Of a DNA stretch of 64,000 nucleotides, positions 1 through 10,784 are shown piece after piece. The notes beneath the pieces are model-generated. The model ran no database searches and was not told where the DNA came from. It saw nothing but the letters and a program-made list of their open reading frames with translations. This DNA comes from JBAOHV01 sp963714875 (lineage in GTDB: Bacteria > Actinomycetota > Acidimicrobiia > Acidimicrobiales > Microtrichaceae): the NCBI GenBank assembly GCA_963714875.1, contig CAVQQI010000011.1:1054001-1118000 (forward strand), given 5' to 3'. Position 1 is the stretch's first letter. Every line of letters starts with the position of its first letter. A program made the position numbers and the translations under genes.

Positions 1-806
1 GGGCTGGTCCACCGGCACCGCACCCCACACCACACGGCCACCGCGGTCGAGAAATCCCGACAGCTCACCGGCCCAACCCACGAGCCCCGGGTCGGCGGGC
101 GCCGACACGACCGAGATGCCCGACGCGATGATCGTCTCCCAGTCGGTCTGGCCGGGCACGTGCACGCCGATCATGAGCTCGCCGGCGTCCGGGTGGCGGT
201 CGAGCGCATCGACGAACGGCGTCAGCAGCCCCAGCACCTGGTCGGGCGCCAGGGGGAACGTCGGGTGCACCGCGCCGATCAGTCCAGGCTCGGACGCGCA
301 GACGAACGCCACACCCTCGCTCATCGTCGACCGCACGGCGTCGAGCACCGCAGCTGCTCGACGGCTGACGATGGCCCTGGCCATCGCGATCGCCCGGTCG
401 GTCGGGACGCCAGCGGAGCGGAGCCCGAGCGCGAGCGTCACGGGGCCCAGCACGTTGACCCGCACACCCACCGCCGGCGACACCGACAGATGGTCGACGA
501 ACTCCTGGAACACCGCCCACGGTCCGCCGCGGCACTCGACCCCGGCCGAGCCGCATCAACAGCAGCCGCATCGTCGCGACACAGCTCGGCATCGACCACC
601 AGGAGCCCCGGCGGCGCCACGTCGACCCCGCGCACACCGGCCACGGCCTGGGCCAGCAGCGACCCCTGGGTCGTCGCCAGGGTCGGCGACGACGGGAACT
701 CCGGCTGGGCCCGCAGCGCCATGCGGACCGCATCGGCGGGGTCGCTGCAGGGCAGCGGGCCGACCGAGGTCGCCACACCGAACGGCACATCCTTGATCCC
801 ACCCAT
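1..806 (-). CDS. Cobalamin-independent methionine synthase-like protein (partial, frameshifted)
   Basis: The amino end starts at 806 and contains SVGPLPCSDPADAVRMAL, typical of the MetE carboxy-terminal-like (UROD/MetE barrel) proteins of actinobacteria. This frame is good to about 558, then degenerates. A second minus frame, open from about 555 to the left edge, carries the rest (VECRGGPWAVFQEFVDHLS ... VRVNVLGPVTLALGL ... GLLTPFVDALDRHPDAGEL). The two parts differ by one base out of register, so there is an indel at about 530-558. The carboxy end lies outside the window. From memory, mycobacteria also carry a gene of this family near iscS-mnmA. The enzyme role (homocysteine methylation) is inferred from the fold only; the zinc-ligand region is not visible. 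Confidence 0.7.
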
Positions 807-853
807 GGAGTCGTTGCTAGCGGTCTGCTCCGAAGGCGCGCAAGTCTGTAGGT

Positions 854-1732
854 GTGCACGCCTCCTCGATGATCTGGCTCAACCGACTCCTGTGGCTCAC
901 GCTGCCCATCACGCTCGGCGACGTGCTCGCCGATGCGCTGGAGGACCGATCGACCGCGGTGACCGCCGTGGCGACGGTCCTGGCGTGGGGACTGTGGGCC
1001 GCCGGCCTGCTCACCAGCCTGGTCCGGGCACCGTGGGCCCTGGTGGCGCTGCGCACCATCGCCCCGCTGTCGGTCGTCGCCGGCGCCGTCGCCGCAGTCT
1101 CGACCGCACCGGGGCTGCTCGGGTGGATCGGCATCGCCACCGCAGCGGTCGCCTCGGTGGCTGCCATGTCGGCCGAGGTGGGCAACGAGTTCATCAACGG
1201 CGCGTCGTACGGCGACGAGCAGCGCTTCCCCCTGCGGCCACCGGCGGTGCTGCTGCTGGGTCCGATCGCTGCGGTGTGGGGGCTCACCGCACTCCCCCTG
1301 CCCGCTGCGGCACTGGCGCTGGCGGCGCAGCAGTGGCTGCTCGGCGCTGCACTCGGCCTCGGTGGCGCAGCAGCCGCATGGTGGGGCGTGAAGGTGCTGA
1401 CCCGACTGACCCGCCGATGGTGCGTCCTGGTCCCCGCCGGGCTCACCCTGGTCGACGACATGGCGATCGTCGACGCGACCCTGATGCGCAGCGGCGACAT
1501 CGTGTCGATCGGACCCGCCCCCGCCGACACCGATGCACTCGACCTGAGCGCAGGGGCCACCGGCCTGATCGTCCAGGTGGACCTGGGGGTCGAGATCGAC
1601 GTCACCCCCGTGGTCGCCCGCAACGCCGTTGCAGAGACGGTCACCGCAGCATCGATCCTGATCGCCCCGTCACGGCCCGGTGCGCTGATCCGTGCCGCAC
1701 ACGACCGTGGGGTGGGCGCGCAGCGGGCCTGA
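854..1732 (+). CDS. Multi-pass membrane protein of unknown function
   Basis: A 292-residue protein with about six hydrophobic segments between residues 8 and 185 and a soluble carboxy-terminal part of about 100 residues (VPAGLTLVDDMAIVDATLMR...) that looks like a small beta-rich domain. I do not recognise a family. GTG at 854 is the first start; ATG at 869 (MIWLNRLLWL) is an alternative. It is divergent from the methionine-synthase-like gene, with only 47 bases between the starts, and converges on mnmA. The repeated Ala/Leu-rich helices carry no obvious catalytic motif. Confidence 0.7.
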   Translation: MHASSMIWLNRLLWLTLPITLGDVLADALEDRSTAVTAVATVLAWGLWAAGLLTSLVRAPWALVALRTIAPLSVVAGAVAAVSTAPGLLGWIGIATAAVASVAAMSAEVGNEFINGASYGDEQRFPLRPPAVLLLGPIAAVWGLTALPLPAAALALAAQQWLLGAALGLGGAAAAWWGVKVLTRLTRRWCVLVPAGLTLVDDMAIVDATLMRSGDIVSIGPAPADTDALDLSAGATGLIVQVDLGVEIDVTPVVARNAVAETVTAASILIAPSRPGALIRAAHDRGVGAQRA

Positions 1733-1748
1733 GCAGCCGGCAGCTCAG
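1729..1748. terminator. Weak hairpin containing both stop codons
   Basis: CTGAGC-AGCCGGCA-GCTCAG, six-base stem. It holds the TGA of the membrane protein gene and the TGA of mnmA. Confidence 0.4.
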
Positions 1749-2809
1749 ACGGCGATGCCGCCGGCGACCACCACGGACTCCATGCGACCGTCCGCGGTCG
1801 ACACCTGCTGGTACAGCACCACGCTCTGACCGGGAGCGACCCGGCGCTGGGGCTCGGTCCACTCCAGCACCGACCCGCTGACCGTCGCGGTGACCGTCGC
1901 ACCGGCAGGTCGACCGTGGGCCGAGCACTGGGCGGTCACCTCACCCTCGACCGGGCCGTCCGCCCACACCATGTCGCGCAGCACCAGCTGGGTGTCGAGC
2001 AGGTCCCGGGCGACGCCGACGGTCACGGTGCGCTCCGCGACGTCGACCTCGGTGACGAAACGACGCCCGCTGCCACCTGCCAGCTCCAACCCGCGGCGCT
2101 GGCCGATCGTGACCAGCTCGACCGCGTCCACCCTGCCCACCGTGGCACCCGATGCGTCCACCACGCGACCCTCGTGCAGCTCGGCGCGTGCTGCCAGGAA
2201 CGACTCGCGCCCCTGGCTCCGGGTGATGAAGCAGACGTCCTGGCTGTCGGGCTTCTGGGCGGTCCGCAGTCCCAGACCGGCGGCGCGGGCACGGACCTCG
2301 TCCTTGGTCATCTCGCCGATCGGCAGCAGCACGCGCCCCAACTCCGCGGCGGTCAGGGGGTAGAGCACGTAGGACTGGTCCTTCGCCGCGTCGACACCAC
2401 GGCCGATGCGGTGGGTCCCGTCGGGCCGTCCGACAACCCGCGCATGATGACCCGTGGCGACCGCGTCGAAACCCAACAGCTCGGCCCGGCGCAGCAGCAC
2501 GTCGAACTTGAGGTGGCGATTGCACTCCACGCACGGGTTCGGTGTGCGTCCCTCCGCATGGTCCCGGACATAGGGGGCCACGACATGACGGTCGAACTCA
2601 TCGGCGAAGTTGAACACGTGGTGGTCCACACCGAGCTGAGCGGCGGACCGACGGGCGTCCTCGACGTCGGACACCGAGCAGCAGCCCGTGTCGGACTCCC
2701 CGCCCCACAACCGCATCGTGACCCCGACCACCTCGTGGCCGGCATCGAGCAACAGCGCGGCAGCCACCGAGGAGTCCACCCCACCCGACAGTGCGGCGAG
2801 CACCCTCAT
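1745..2809 (-). CDS. mnmA: tRNA-specific 2-thiouridylase MnmA
   Basis: Thiolates uridine 34 of tRNAs for Lys, Glu and Gln in the cytoplasm, using sulfur passed from a cysteine desulfurase. The 354-residue product has the PP-loop SGGVDSS at residues 8-14, the two sulfur-handling cysteines at Cys96 (NPCVECN) and Cys193 (DVCFI), and the DQSYVLY block, all usual for the family at normal length. The start at 2809 is chosen because SGGVDSS must lie near the amino end and a GGAG ribosome site precedes it; the open frame continues upstream only as a shadow of the neighbour. It lies 10 bases after the cysteine desulfurase gene on the same strand, a natural sulfur-relay operon. Confidence 0.97.
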   Translation of the reverse strand: MRVLAALSGGVDSSVAAALLLDAGHEVVGVTMRLWGGESDTGCCSVSDVEDARRSAAQLGVDHHVFNFADEFDRHVVAPYVRDHAEGRTPNPCVECNRHLKFDVLLRRAELLGFDAVATGHHARVVGRPDGTHRIGRGVDAAKDQSYVLYPLTAAELGRVLLPIGEMTKDEVRARAAGLGLRTAQKPDSQDVCFITRSQGRESFLAARAELHEGRVVDASGATVGRVDAVELVTIGQRRGLELAGGSGRRFVTEVDVAERTVTVGVARDLLDTQLVLRDMVWADGPVEGEVTAQCSAHGRPAGATVTATVSGSVLEWTEPQRRVAPGQSVVLYQQVSTADGRMESVVVAGGIAV

Positions 2810-2819
2810 CCGAGCTCCC

Positions 2820-3996
2820 TCATCCGAAGGCCCTGACCCGTTCGACCGCCCGCGGCACCGCCGCGACCGCGGCATCCACGTCGTCCGCGGTGGAGTCCCA
2901 GCCGAGCGACAGACGGAGCGAACCGCGGGCGACCATCGGATCGACCCCCATGGCCTCGAGCACGTGGGAGGACTGCTGGGCACCCGACGCACACGACGAC
3001 GCGGCGCTCGCGGCCACGCCCTCGGCCTCGAGCAGGAACAGCAGCGACTCCGCGTCGACCCCGTCGATGCAGAGATGGCAGATCCCCGGCAGCACCGCAG
3101 ACCGGTCACCATCGAGCACGGCGGTCTCGACCGTGCCGGGCACCGCAGCGAGCAGACCCTCCGCGAGTCGGTCACGAAGGGCGGTGATCCGCTCGTTGGT
3201 CGCGGCTCGCTGCGCGACGGTGGCGTCGAGCGCCGCGGCGAGGCCGACGATGCCGGCGACGTTCGAGGTGCCGGAGCGCCGACCGTGCTCCTGCCCGCCG
3301 CCCATCACCAGCGGACGGATCGGGGTGTGCTGACGGACGACCAGGGCGCCGATCCCCTTCGGCCCACCCAGCTTGTGACCTGACACGGAGACCAGGTCGG
3401 CGGCCGCAGCGTGCACCGAGAGGTCCATCCACGCGGCGGCCTGCACCGCGTCGGTGTGCAGCGGCACCCGCGGGACCTCGGGCTCGTGGGCGCGCACGAC
3501 CCGGGCGACAGCGTCCAGGTCGTTGACGACGCCCGTTTCGTTGTTGGCCAGCATGACCGAGACGACCGAGACGTGTGGGCCGGCGACCTCCAGCGCAGCG
3601 CCGAGGGCGTCCAGATCGACCCTGCCGCACCGGTCGACCGCGACCACGACCCCGTCGAGGGCCCGGACGGGGTCGAGCACCGCATGGTGCTCGACCGCGG
3701 TGCACACCGGCGACACCGGGTCGGGGTGGCATGCCGCCGCTGATGGCGTGGTTGTCGGACTCGGTGCCGCCCGAGGTGAACACGACCTCGGCGGGGGCGC
3801 ACCCGAGGGCCGTCGCCACCCGTTCACGGGCCTCGTCGACAGCTCGCACGGCGTCGCGTGCCAGACGGTGTGCACCGGACGGGTTGCCGTACCGGTCGTC
3901 GAGGAACGGAGCCATGGCCTCGCGCACTTCGGGCCGCACACGCGTCGTCGCAGCGTGGTCCAGGTCGACGATCGACTGCACGGTGGTACCGGTCAC
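2820..3996 (-). CDS. iscS: Cysteine desulfurase (IscS/NifS class), one frameshift
   Basis: PLP enzyme that takes sulfur from cysteine and feeds MnmA and Fe-S assembly. The amino part (VDLDHAATTRVRPEV ... VVFTSGGTESDNHAISG) and the carboxy part (NNETG, SVSGHKLGGPKG with the PLP lysine, MGGGQEHGRRSGT, and the active-site loop SSCASG) lie in two minus frames. The switch is near 3733-3740, where one extra G in GGCGGC explains it; removing it gives a normal enzyme of about 391 residues. The start is GTG 3996, six bases after TAGCGT (4008-4003), so the message is probably leaderless. The gene pairs with mnmA downstream. The break looks like a sequencing error, not a pseudogene. Confidence 0.9.
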
Positions 3997-4053
3997 GCGG
4001 CCACGCTACGGCCACCGCAGCAGCGACGACAGGCAGTACGTGCGACGGGCAGC

Positions 4054-5280
4054 TCAGGCGTGGGGGAGCTCGCGGAACGGCACGTGCTTGTCGGTGCGGA
4101 CCTCGCCGGGCAGACCCAGCACACGCTCACCGATGATGTTGCGCTGCACCTGGTCGGTGCCGCCACCGATGCGGGGCGCCCACTGCCCCATGAAGAGGTC
4201 CTGGAACCGCCCACCGAAGGGGGCATCGTCGTGGGTCAACATGCCCGCCGGGCCCTGCAGCGCCACGACCAGGTCACCCCCTGTCTCGTACAACGCGGAC
4301 ACGGCGAGCTTCATGACCGAGCTCTCCGGACCGGGCTGTTCCCCACGAGCAGCGGCGGTGCGCACCCGGTACCCGAGGAAGCGCAGCAGCTCGAAACGGG
4401 TGTGCAGGTCTGCAAGGCGCTGGCGCACCACCGGGTCGCTGGTGTCGGCATGTGCTCGAGCCAGGGCGATCACCTGGGCCATGGAGTACATGCCGCCCCC
4501 ACCGATCGAGGAGCGCTCGTGGGCCAGCATCGTGATCGCCACCCCCCAGCCGCCCCCGACGGGGCCGAGCGTGTTGGCCACCGGCACGCGGACCTCGTCG
4601 AGGAAGACCTCGTTGAAGTGGATCGCTCCGTCGATCTGGCGCAGTGGCCGCACGTCGATGCCCGGCGAGCCCATCGGCACGAGGATGGCGGTGATGCCAC
4701 GGTGCTTGGGCACGTCGGGGTCGGTTCGGGCCAGCAGCACCCCCCAGTCCGAGTAGTGCGCCGCCGAGGTCCACACCTTCTGGCCCGTCACCACCCATTC
4801 GTCGCCGTCGAGCACGGCCCTGGTCGACAACCCCGCCAGGTCCGACCCTGCGCCCGGCTCGCTGAACAGCTGGCACCAGATGTGCTCGGCGCTCAGGATG
4901 CGAGGAAGGTGGTAGTCACGCTGGTCGTCGGTGCCCCACTCGATGACCGTCGGGCCGACCATGCCGACGCCGACGCTGAACATGTTGCCCGACACGTCGT
5001 AGTGCTGCTCTTCGCTCGTGAACACCCCGGCGAGCAGCGGCGGCAGCCCCATCCCGCCGTGCTCGACCGGCCAGTGCGGCGCGGCCCAGCCGGCAGCGGC
5101 CTTGATGCGCTGCCAGGCACGACCCTCCTCGACGAGTGCCAGATCCTGTTCCTCGGAATGGGCCCGGTAGGTGCGCATCTCGGCGAGCGCTGCGGGGTCG
5201 ATCCGCGCCGCATGCTCGTCGAGCCACGCTCGGGCCTGCAGCCGCAGTGCTCGTTCCTCTGGGCTGTCATCGAAGTCCAT
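4054..5280 (-). CDS. Acyl-CoA dehydrogenase family protein
   Basis: FAD-dependent acyl-CoA dehydrogenase of 408 residues. Visible family blocks are the FAD/substrate stretch FSEPGAGSDLAGL, the middle beta-domain WVVTGQKVWTSAAHYSDW, the signature around FNEVFLDEVRVP and the carboxy-terminal IGGGTDQVQRNIIGERVLGLP. The start MDFDDSPEE at 5280 is preferred; an upstream in-frame start at 5319 adds 13 residues unlike the family. It stands alone between cysteine desulfurase and the RDD gene. The carboxy block GGGTDQVQRN suits the FadE-type enzymes of sterol or branched acyl-CoA oxidation, but the substrate cannot be told from sequence. Confidence 0.92.
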   Translation of the reverse strand: MDFDDSPEERALRLQARAWLDEHAARIDPAALAEMRTYRAHSEEQDLALVEEGRAWQRIKAAAGWAAPHWPVEHGGMGLPPLLAGVFTSEEQHYDVSGNMFSVGVGMVGPTVIEWGTDDQRDYHLPRILSAEHIWCQLFSEPGAGSDLAGLSTRAVLDGDEWVVTGQKVWTSAAHYSDWGVLLARTDPDVPKHRGITAILVPMGSPGIDVRPLRQIDGAIHFNEVFLDEVRVPVANTLGPVGGGWGVAITMLAHERSSIGGGGMYSMAQVIALARAHADTSDPVVRQRLADLHTRFELLRFLGYRVRTAAARGEQPGPESSVMKLAVSALYETGGDLVVALQGPAGMLTHDDAPFGGRFQDLFMGQWAPRIGGGTDQVQRNIIGERVLGLPGEVRTDKHVPFRELPHA

Positions 5281-5325
5281 GGCGCTGCGAGTGTGGCCCC
5301 GCAGCGACCAGAACTGCAACCTGTT

Positions 5326-6153
5326 CTAGTTGCGACGGCGCGGGCGCCCCGTCGGCTGCAACGGGGCGGACGGCACCACCGGGGCGAGCGGCGCCAGTCC
5401 GGCTGCGGCATCGGCGAGCAGTCCGCCCTGTCGCAGCTGGTAGGCGGAGGCCACACAGATCAGCCACATCTCCGGGTCGAACTGGGTGGGCAGGGTGTGA
5501 CCGATGCGATCGAGGATCGAGCTGGCCAGACGTGATGCCAGCGCGTGGCGTTGCGCCGGGTCGAGCTCGCTGGTGCGCAGGAGGAACTCACGGATCAGGG
5601 AGAAGTCCTCGTCACGCAGGCGGCCCACGTCCAGCGAGGCGACGTAGGCCTCGTGGCCGACCGGTGGGTGGAAGGCGATCGGAACCGTGGAGAAGCCCGC
5701 GCCGTGGGTGCGGATGACGACGGTGCCCGCGGCCATGTCGCCCGTGCGCTGCGAACGCGGCGAGAAGGTCGCGGCGGCGATCGCCACCGCGCCGAGCGAG
5801 ATGTACAGGTCCACCAGGGCCACCAGGCCCCGGACGACGGCCTGGCGGGGCGACTCTGGTGCGCCGTCGGCCCCCACCACCCGTAGACCGAACAGGGCCT
5901 TGCCCGGGCTGCGGCCCCGCCAGATGATCTCGACCCCGATCGGTGCCACCAGCAGGACGGTGAACGAGACCACGATCACGAACAGCTGCGGGCTCACACC
6001 GAGCACGCCGATGAGCATCGTGCCCGAGCTGAGCAGCCCCGCGAGCACCACCTGGAGCATCAGGTCGACCAGACGGGCGAACGCCCGGGTGGCGACCCCG
6101 GCCGTGGGCAGCTCCAACAGCACTGCCTCGGGCGTCACCAGGGAGGAGCTCAC
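5326..6153 (-). CDS. RDD family membrane protein
   Basis: A 275-residue protein with an RDD-type core: a helix with the Arg-Asp pair (RAFARLVDLMLQ), two more hydrophobic helices, and the conserved WRGRSPGKALFGLRVV and TGDMAAGTVVIR blocks. A soluble carboxy-terminal half of about 110 residues with a proline-rich tail follows. Transport function is unproven for the family. The start is GTG 6153. It is divergent from the SpoIIM gene, with 21 bases between start codons, so both share one tiny promoter region. RDD and SpoIIM genes commonly sit beside MoxR/DUF58 operons in actinobacteria. Confidence 0.88.
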   Translation of the reverse strand: MSSSLVTPEAVLLELPTAGVATRAFARLVDLMLQVVLAGLLSSGTMLIGVLGVSPQLFVIVVSFTVLLVAPIGVEIIWRGRSPGKALFGLRVVGADGAPESPRQAVVRGLVALVDLYISLGAVAIAAATFSPRSQRTGDMAAGTVVIRTHGAGFSTVPIAFHPPVGHEAYVASLDVGRLRDEDFSLIREFLLRTSELDPAQRHALASRLASSILDRIGHTLPTQFDPEMWLICVASAYQLRQGGLLADAAAGLAPLAPVVPSAPLQPTGRPRRRN

Positions 6154-6174
6154 AGGCCCTACCGTACGGCCGGG

Positions 6175-7221
6175 ATGGACATCGACCGGTACATCCAGCG
6201 CAACGAACCGGCCTGGCGCAGGCTGTCGCAGTTGAGCCGCACCGGTGCCCGCGATGCCCGCCAGTTGAGCGACGACGAGATCACCGAGCTGATCACGCTG
6301 TACCAACGGGTCTCCGCGCACCTGTCCCATGCCCGCAGCACCTACGGCGACCCCGACCTGAACGCCCGGCTGTCGGGCATCCTGGGCGAGGCGCGGGTCG
6401 TCATCTACCGGGGCCGCAGCTCGGTGCTGGCATCGGTCGGCCGGTTCTTCACCGAGACCTTTCCCGCGGCGGTGTGGGGTTCGCGTCGCTACGTCGCGGT
6501 CTCCGCGGTGTTGCTGCTGCTCCCGGCGGTGGCGATGGGCATCTGGTTGTACAACTCACCCGCAGCGCTCGACGCATCGGTCCCACCCGAGCTCCAGGCG
6601 CTCATCGCCGAGGAGGAGTTCGCCGACTACTACCGCTCCGACGCGGCGCAGAACTTCGCCGGCTACGTCACGATCAACAACATCCAGGTCGCGTTCCTGG
6701 CCTTCGCTCTGGGCATGGTGCCGGTGGTCGGCACCAGTTGGGTGCTGGCGACCAACGGGCTGAACGTCGGGGTCATGGCAGCGGTGATGCACCGGGCGGG
6801 CGAGGGCTCGCAGTTCTGGGGTCTGATCCTGCCCCACGGACTGCTCGAGCTGACCGCCATCACCGTCGCCGGAGCGGCCGGGCTGCGGCTGTCGTGGGCG
6901 CTCGTCGCGCCCGGCGATCGGACCCGGGCGACCGCGCTGCGCGACGAGGGCATGCGTGCCGTGGTCATCGTGATGGGTCTGGCGCTGTGCTTCGTCGTGG
7001 CAGGGTTCATCGAGGGGTTCGTCACCCCTTCGAGCCTGCCGACGGCGCTGCGCATCGGGGTCGGGGTCGCGGCGCTGTCGGTGTTCGTCGTCTACGTGCT
7101 GCTGTTCGGCTCGCGTGCCGAGCGCAAGGGCCTCACCGGTCTTCCCGGCGAAGCCACGCGCGACGAGCTGGCCAGCGCCGAGGCCGACGCCGCCCGGGGA
7201 ACGGTCCTCCGCATCCGCTGA
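6175..7221 (+). CDS. Stage II sporulation protein M (SpoIIM/DUF95) family membrane protein
   Basis: A 348-residue protein with a soluble amino third (residues 1-100) and five to six membrane helices. It holds the family block FAGYVTINNIQVAF and the motif LPHGLLELTAI. In Bacillus, SpoIIM works in engulfment; in non-sporulating actinobacteria the family is of unknown function and is found with RDD, DUF58 and MoxR genes, as here. The start ATG 6175 lies just after TACCGT-like sequence at 6164-6170, consistent with a leaderless or near-leaderless transcript. It converges on the DUF58 gene. Confidence 0.9.
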   Translation: MDIDRYIQRNEPAWRRLSQLSRTGARDARQLSDDEITELITLYQRVSAHLSHARSTYGDPDLNARLSGILGEARVVIYRGRSSVLASVGRFFTETFPAAVWGSRRYVAVSAVLLLLPAVAMGIWLYNSPAALDASVPPELQALIAEEEFADYYRSDAAQNFAGYVTINNIQVAFLAFALGMVPVVGTSWVLATNGLNVGVMAAVMHRAGEGSQFWGLILPHGLLELTAITVAGAAGLRLSWALVAPGDRTRATALRDEGMRAVVIVMGLALCFVVAGFIEGFVTPSSLPTALRIGVGVAALSVFVVYVLLFGSRAERKGLTGLPGEATRDELASAEADAARGTVLRIR

Positions 7222-7246
7222 GCTGGCCGCAGCACGGCAGGCACCG

Positions 7247-8584
7247 TCACAGCTGGCCGCGGGACTTGGCGTACAGATAGGCATCGGCGAGCTCGCCGGC
7301 GAGTCGTCCGGGTGCCGCATCGACCACGGTCACGCCCATGCCACGCAGCCGGGCCACGGTGCGGCGACGCTCCGCCAGGGTCTGCATCGCGGCGGCCTGG
7401 CGGTAGGCGGCTGCTTCGGGGTCGGTGCCATCGCCGTCGGCGGCCACGCCCGCGGCCCACGCCTCGACCTGGGGATCCCGCACGCCGCCGAGGATCACCA
7501 GGTGGGTGCGGGTGATGAGGGGCAGCGCCGGCAGCAGCGACTCCTCGATCGCGTGGTCGACCAGGTCGGTCAGCAGCACCAGCATCGCCCGACGGCGGAA
7601 CCGCGCCACCACGTGGGCGAACGCCGAGCTGTAGTCCGACTCGGCGAGCTCGGGTTCGAGCGCGTACATCGCCTCGGTCACCCGGCTCACCTGGTCGGGT
7701 CGGCGCGCCGGTGGCACCACCTCACGCACGACCCGGTCGAAGGCGACCAGCCCGCAGCGGTCCCCCAGCCGGGTGGCGACGGTGGTCAGCATCATCGCGG
7801 CATCCATCGAGTGCTCGACGCGCGGCACCCCGGCCACCCGTCCCGCCATGGTGCGGCCGTTGTCCAGCAGCACCAGCACGCTCTGGTTGCGCTCCGCACG
7901 GTAGGTCCGCACGATCGTGCGCCCGGCCCGTGCGGTCGCGGTCCAGTCGATGCGGCGGAACTCGTCGTCGGGGCCGTACTCGCGCAGCTGTTCGAACTCG
8001 GTGCCCCCACCCAACCCACGGGCGGACCGCATGCCGACCTCCAGGATGCGTGCCCGGCGGATCTTCAGCTCCGCCTCCTCCTTCGAGCGGAACGGGGGAT
8101 GCACCCGTAGCGACGTCGACATCGGCACCCGACGCTGCCGGCTGCCCAGGCCCAGACGGCCGTCGATGCGCACCGTCAGGTGATCGAGCGCGAAGTGGCC
8201 GCGCCGCAGCGGGCGGATGGTGGTGGACACCCTGGCGGTGCCACGCGGCGGCAGGCGCAGCGACACCCGACGGGAGCGGGCGCGCAGCGACGGCGCAAGG
8301 TCATCCGCGACACCGATGCGCAGCGGCCGCGCGCTCTCGGACCGGATCTCCCAGGTCAGGGTCGCCTCGCGACCGGCCACCACCACCGGCGGGTGCTCAC
8401 GCCGCAGCCACAGCAGCTTCGGCGAGGTGCCGATCGCCGCATCGGCGAGGCCGACCAGGGCGAGCAGGGTGGTGATCGCCGCGGCGGTCCACCACACGTC
8501 GACCGGGCCGCCCGGGTACACCAGCAGCCCGGCAGCGAGGACCGTCGCGACGATCACCAGTCGGCGGGTGGGCAGCAGCTGCAC
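7247..8584 (-). CDS. DUF58 domain-containing protein
   Basis: A 445-residue protein with two amino-terminal hydrophobic helices (residues 8-50), a beta-rich middle, and the DUF58 signature GTEFEQLREYGPDDE followed by FRRIDWTATAR. The downstream half resembles a von Willebrand A-like fold (VLVLLDNGRTM). It is the last gene of the operon that starts at 12378, 18 bases after moxR. DUF58 proteins are partners of MoxR AAA ATPases, probably in maturation or insertion of other proteins; the target is unknown. Confidence 0.93.
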   Translation of the reverse strand: MQLLPTRRLVIVATVLAAGLLVYPGGPVDVWWTAAAITTLLALVGLADAAIGTSPKLLWLRREHPPVVVAGREATLTWEIRSESARPLRIGVADDLAPSLRARSRRVSLRLPPRGTARVSTTIRPLRRGHFALDHLTVRIDGRLGLGSRQRRVPMSTSLRVHPPFRSKEEAELKIRRARILEVGMRSARGLGGGTEFEQLREYGPDDEFRRIDWTATARAGRTIVRTYRAERNQSVLVLLDNGRTMAGRVAGVPRVEHSMDAAMMLTTVATRLGDRCGLVAFDRVVREVVPPARRPDQVSRVTEAMYALEPELAESDYSSAFAHVVARFRRRAMLVLLTDLVDHAIEESLLPALPLITRTHLVILGGVRDPQVEAWAAGVAADGDGTDPEAAAYRQAAAMQTLAERRRTVARLRGMGVTVVDAAPGRLAGELADAYLYAKSRGQL

Positions 8585-8602
8585 GGTCTCGGTCCGATCC
8601 GC

Positions 8603-9593
<991 letters not shown>

Positions 9594-9610
<17 letters not shown>

Positions 9611-10784
9611 GGAGGACCTCCTGGCGGATGGCATCGAGGGTTCGGACGAGCGCGACGAGCGCTGTGGCGTCGTCGACGGGCGAGGCGCGGTCGCCGTACA
9701 GCGCGGCGCCCACCTCGTCGGGAGCTCGTCCGGTGCGTGCAGCGACGACCTCGACCAGGGCGACCGGCGAGGGGTCGGCCCCCATGCCGAGTCGGGCGCC
9801 CAGCACACGGCGGGTGTCACCACGGATCGCGGCCGCGGCGCGCTGCGGGTTGCCGCGTCGGCGCAGCAGGTCGCCGACCGCAGCGGTCAGCTCCGAGCCC
9901 GCCACCTCGACCGGCAGTCGTTCGGTCACGGGTCGACCCAGTCGCCGCGAGCGCCACCACACGTACAGCACGAACGCTCCCAGCAGCTGGGCCAGGGCGA
10001 GCTTCACGGGGAGCGGCAGCAGCGTCACCGGATCCTGGTCGCCGGTGATGACCGCGTCGGCGGAGGGGACCGGGTCGATGAAGGTCACTGTGCGCTCGTC
10101 GCCGAGCAGTCGCACCGCCGTGGCGCCGTTCGCCAGCGGTTCGCCACCCTCTTCCTTGCGCGGCTGGAGCCGTGCGTTGACCCAGAGGAACGGCGAGGAG
10201 ATGGTCACCACCGTGCCGGCACCCTCGGCGCGGCGCAGGAAGTTGGCCCCACCGGACTCCTCGTAGCAGCGCTGGGCGCCGTCGTCGGTCATCGGGGCCG
10301 AGAACGCCGCGTCGATCGGTCCGAGATCCACGAGTTCGTCGATGTCGCAGTTCCCCGTCGCAACGGGGAACGGCGGTTCGTCCGGCAGCGTCCGACCCCC
10401 GAGGAACATGGCGTCGTCCACTGCGGAGAACGCCGGCAGGTCGTCCGCGACGACCTGCTCACCGAACACCACGGTGGCACCAGCGCGCGCCCGGTCCTGC
10501 AGCGCCGCTCGCTCGTCCTCGGACGCGACCGAGGGGGCGATCATCACCACCGCCGAGTCCCCGTCGGGCTCGAGCTCACCCCCGGTCAGCGACGACGCCG
10601 GCGCACGCAGCACCTCCACGCCCTGCTGCTCGAGCAGCACCTTGACCGCGCCCAGACCGTCGGGACGGGTCGAGTCGATGTCGAACGCGACCGCCGGTTC
10701 GACCCGGGAGCTCAACAGCACGCCGATTCCGATCGCGACCACCAGGACCACCGCCAGCACGATCGGGCCGCGACGAGTGGTCAT
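9594..10784 (-). CDS. DUF4350 domain-containing membrane protein
   Basis: A 396-residue protein with an amino-terminal membrane helix (VLAVVLVVAIGIGVLLSS), an extracytoplasmic domain with the DUF4350 pattern (DSTRPDGLGAVKVLLEQQGV, then VVMIAPSVASEDERAAL and ISSPFLWVNARL), a second helix near residue 255 (LLGAFVLYVWW) and a cytoplasmic tail. Its ATG overlaps the stop of the DUF4129 gene (ATGA at 10784-10781), which indicates translational coupling. It belongs to the MoxR/DUF58 operon. Function unknown. Confidence 0.88.
9617..9622 (-). promoter_or_regulatory. Strong Shine-Dalgarno site of moxR
   Basis: AGGAGG lies six bases upstream of ATG 9610, inside the coding end of the preceding DUF4350 gene. 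It decides between ATG 9610 and the in-frame ATG 9604. Confidence 0.85.

Noticed and set aside
160..1881. Very long plus-strand open frame across the first genes
   Set aside because: Arg/Pro/His-rich composition, no family motif, and it lies antisense to recognised proteins; typical high-GC shadow.
7221..7260. Direct repeat AGCTGGCCGC (7221-7230 and 7251-7260) as an attachment site
   Set aside because: Only 10 bases, at the ends of two convergent genes, with no integrase or mobile gene nearby.
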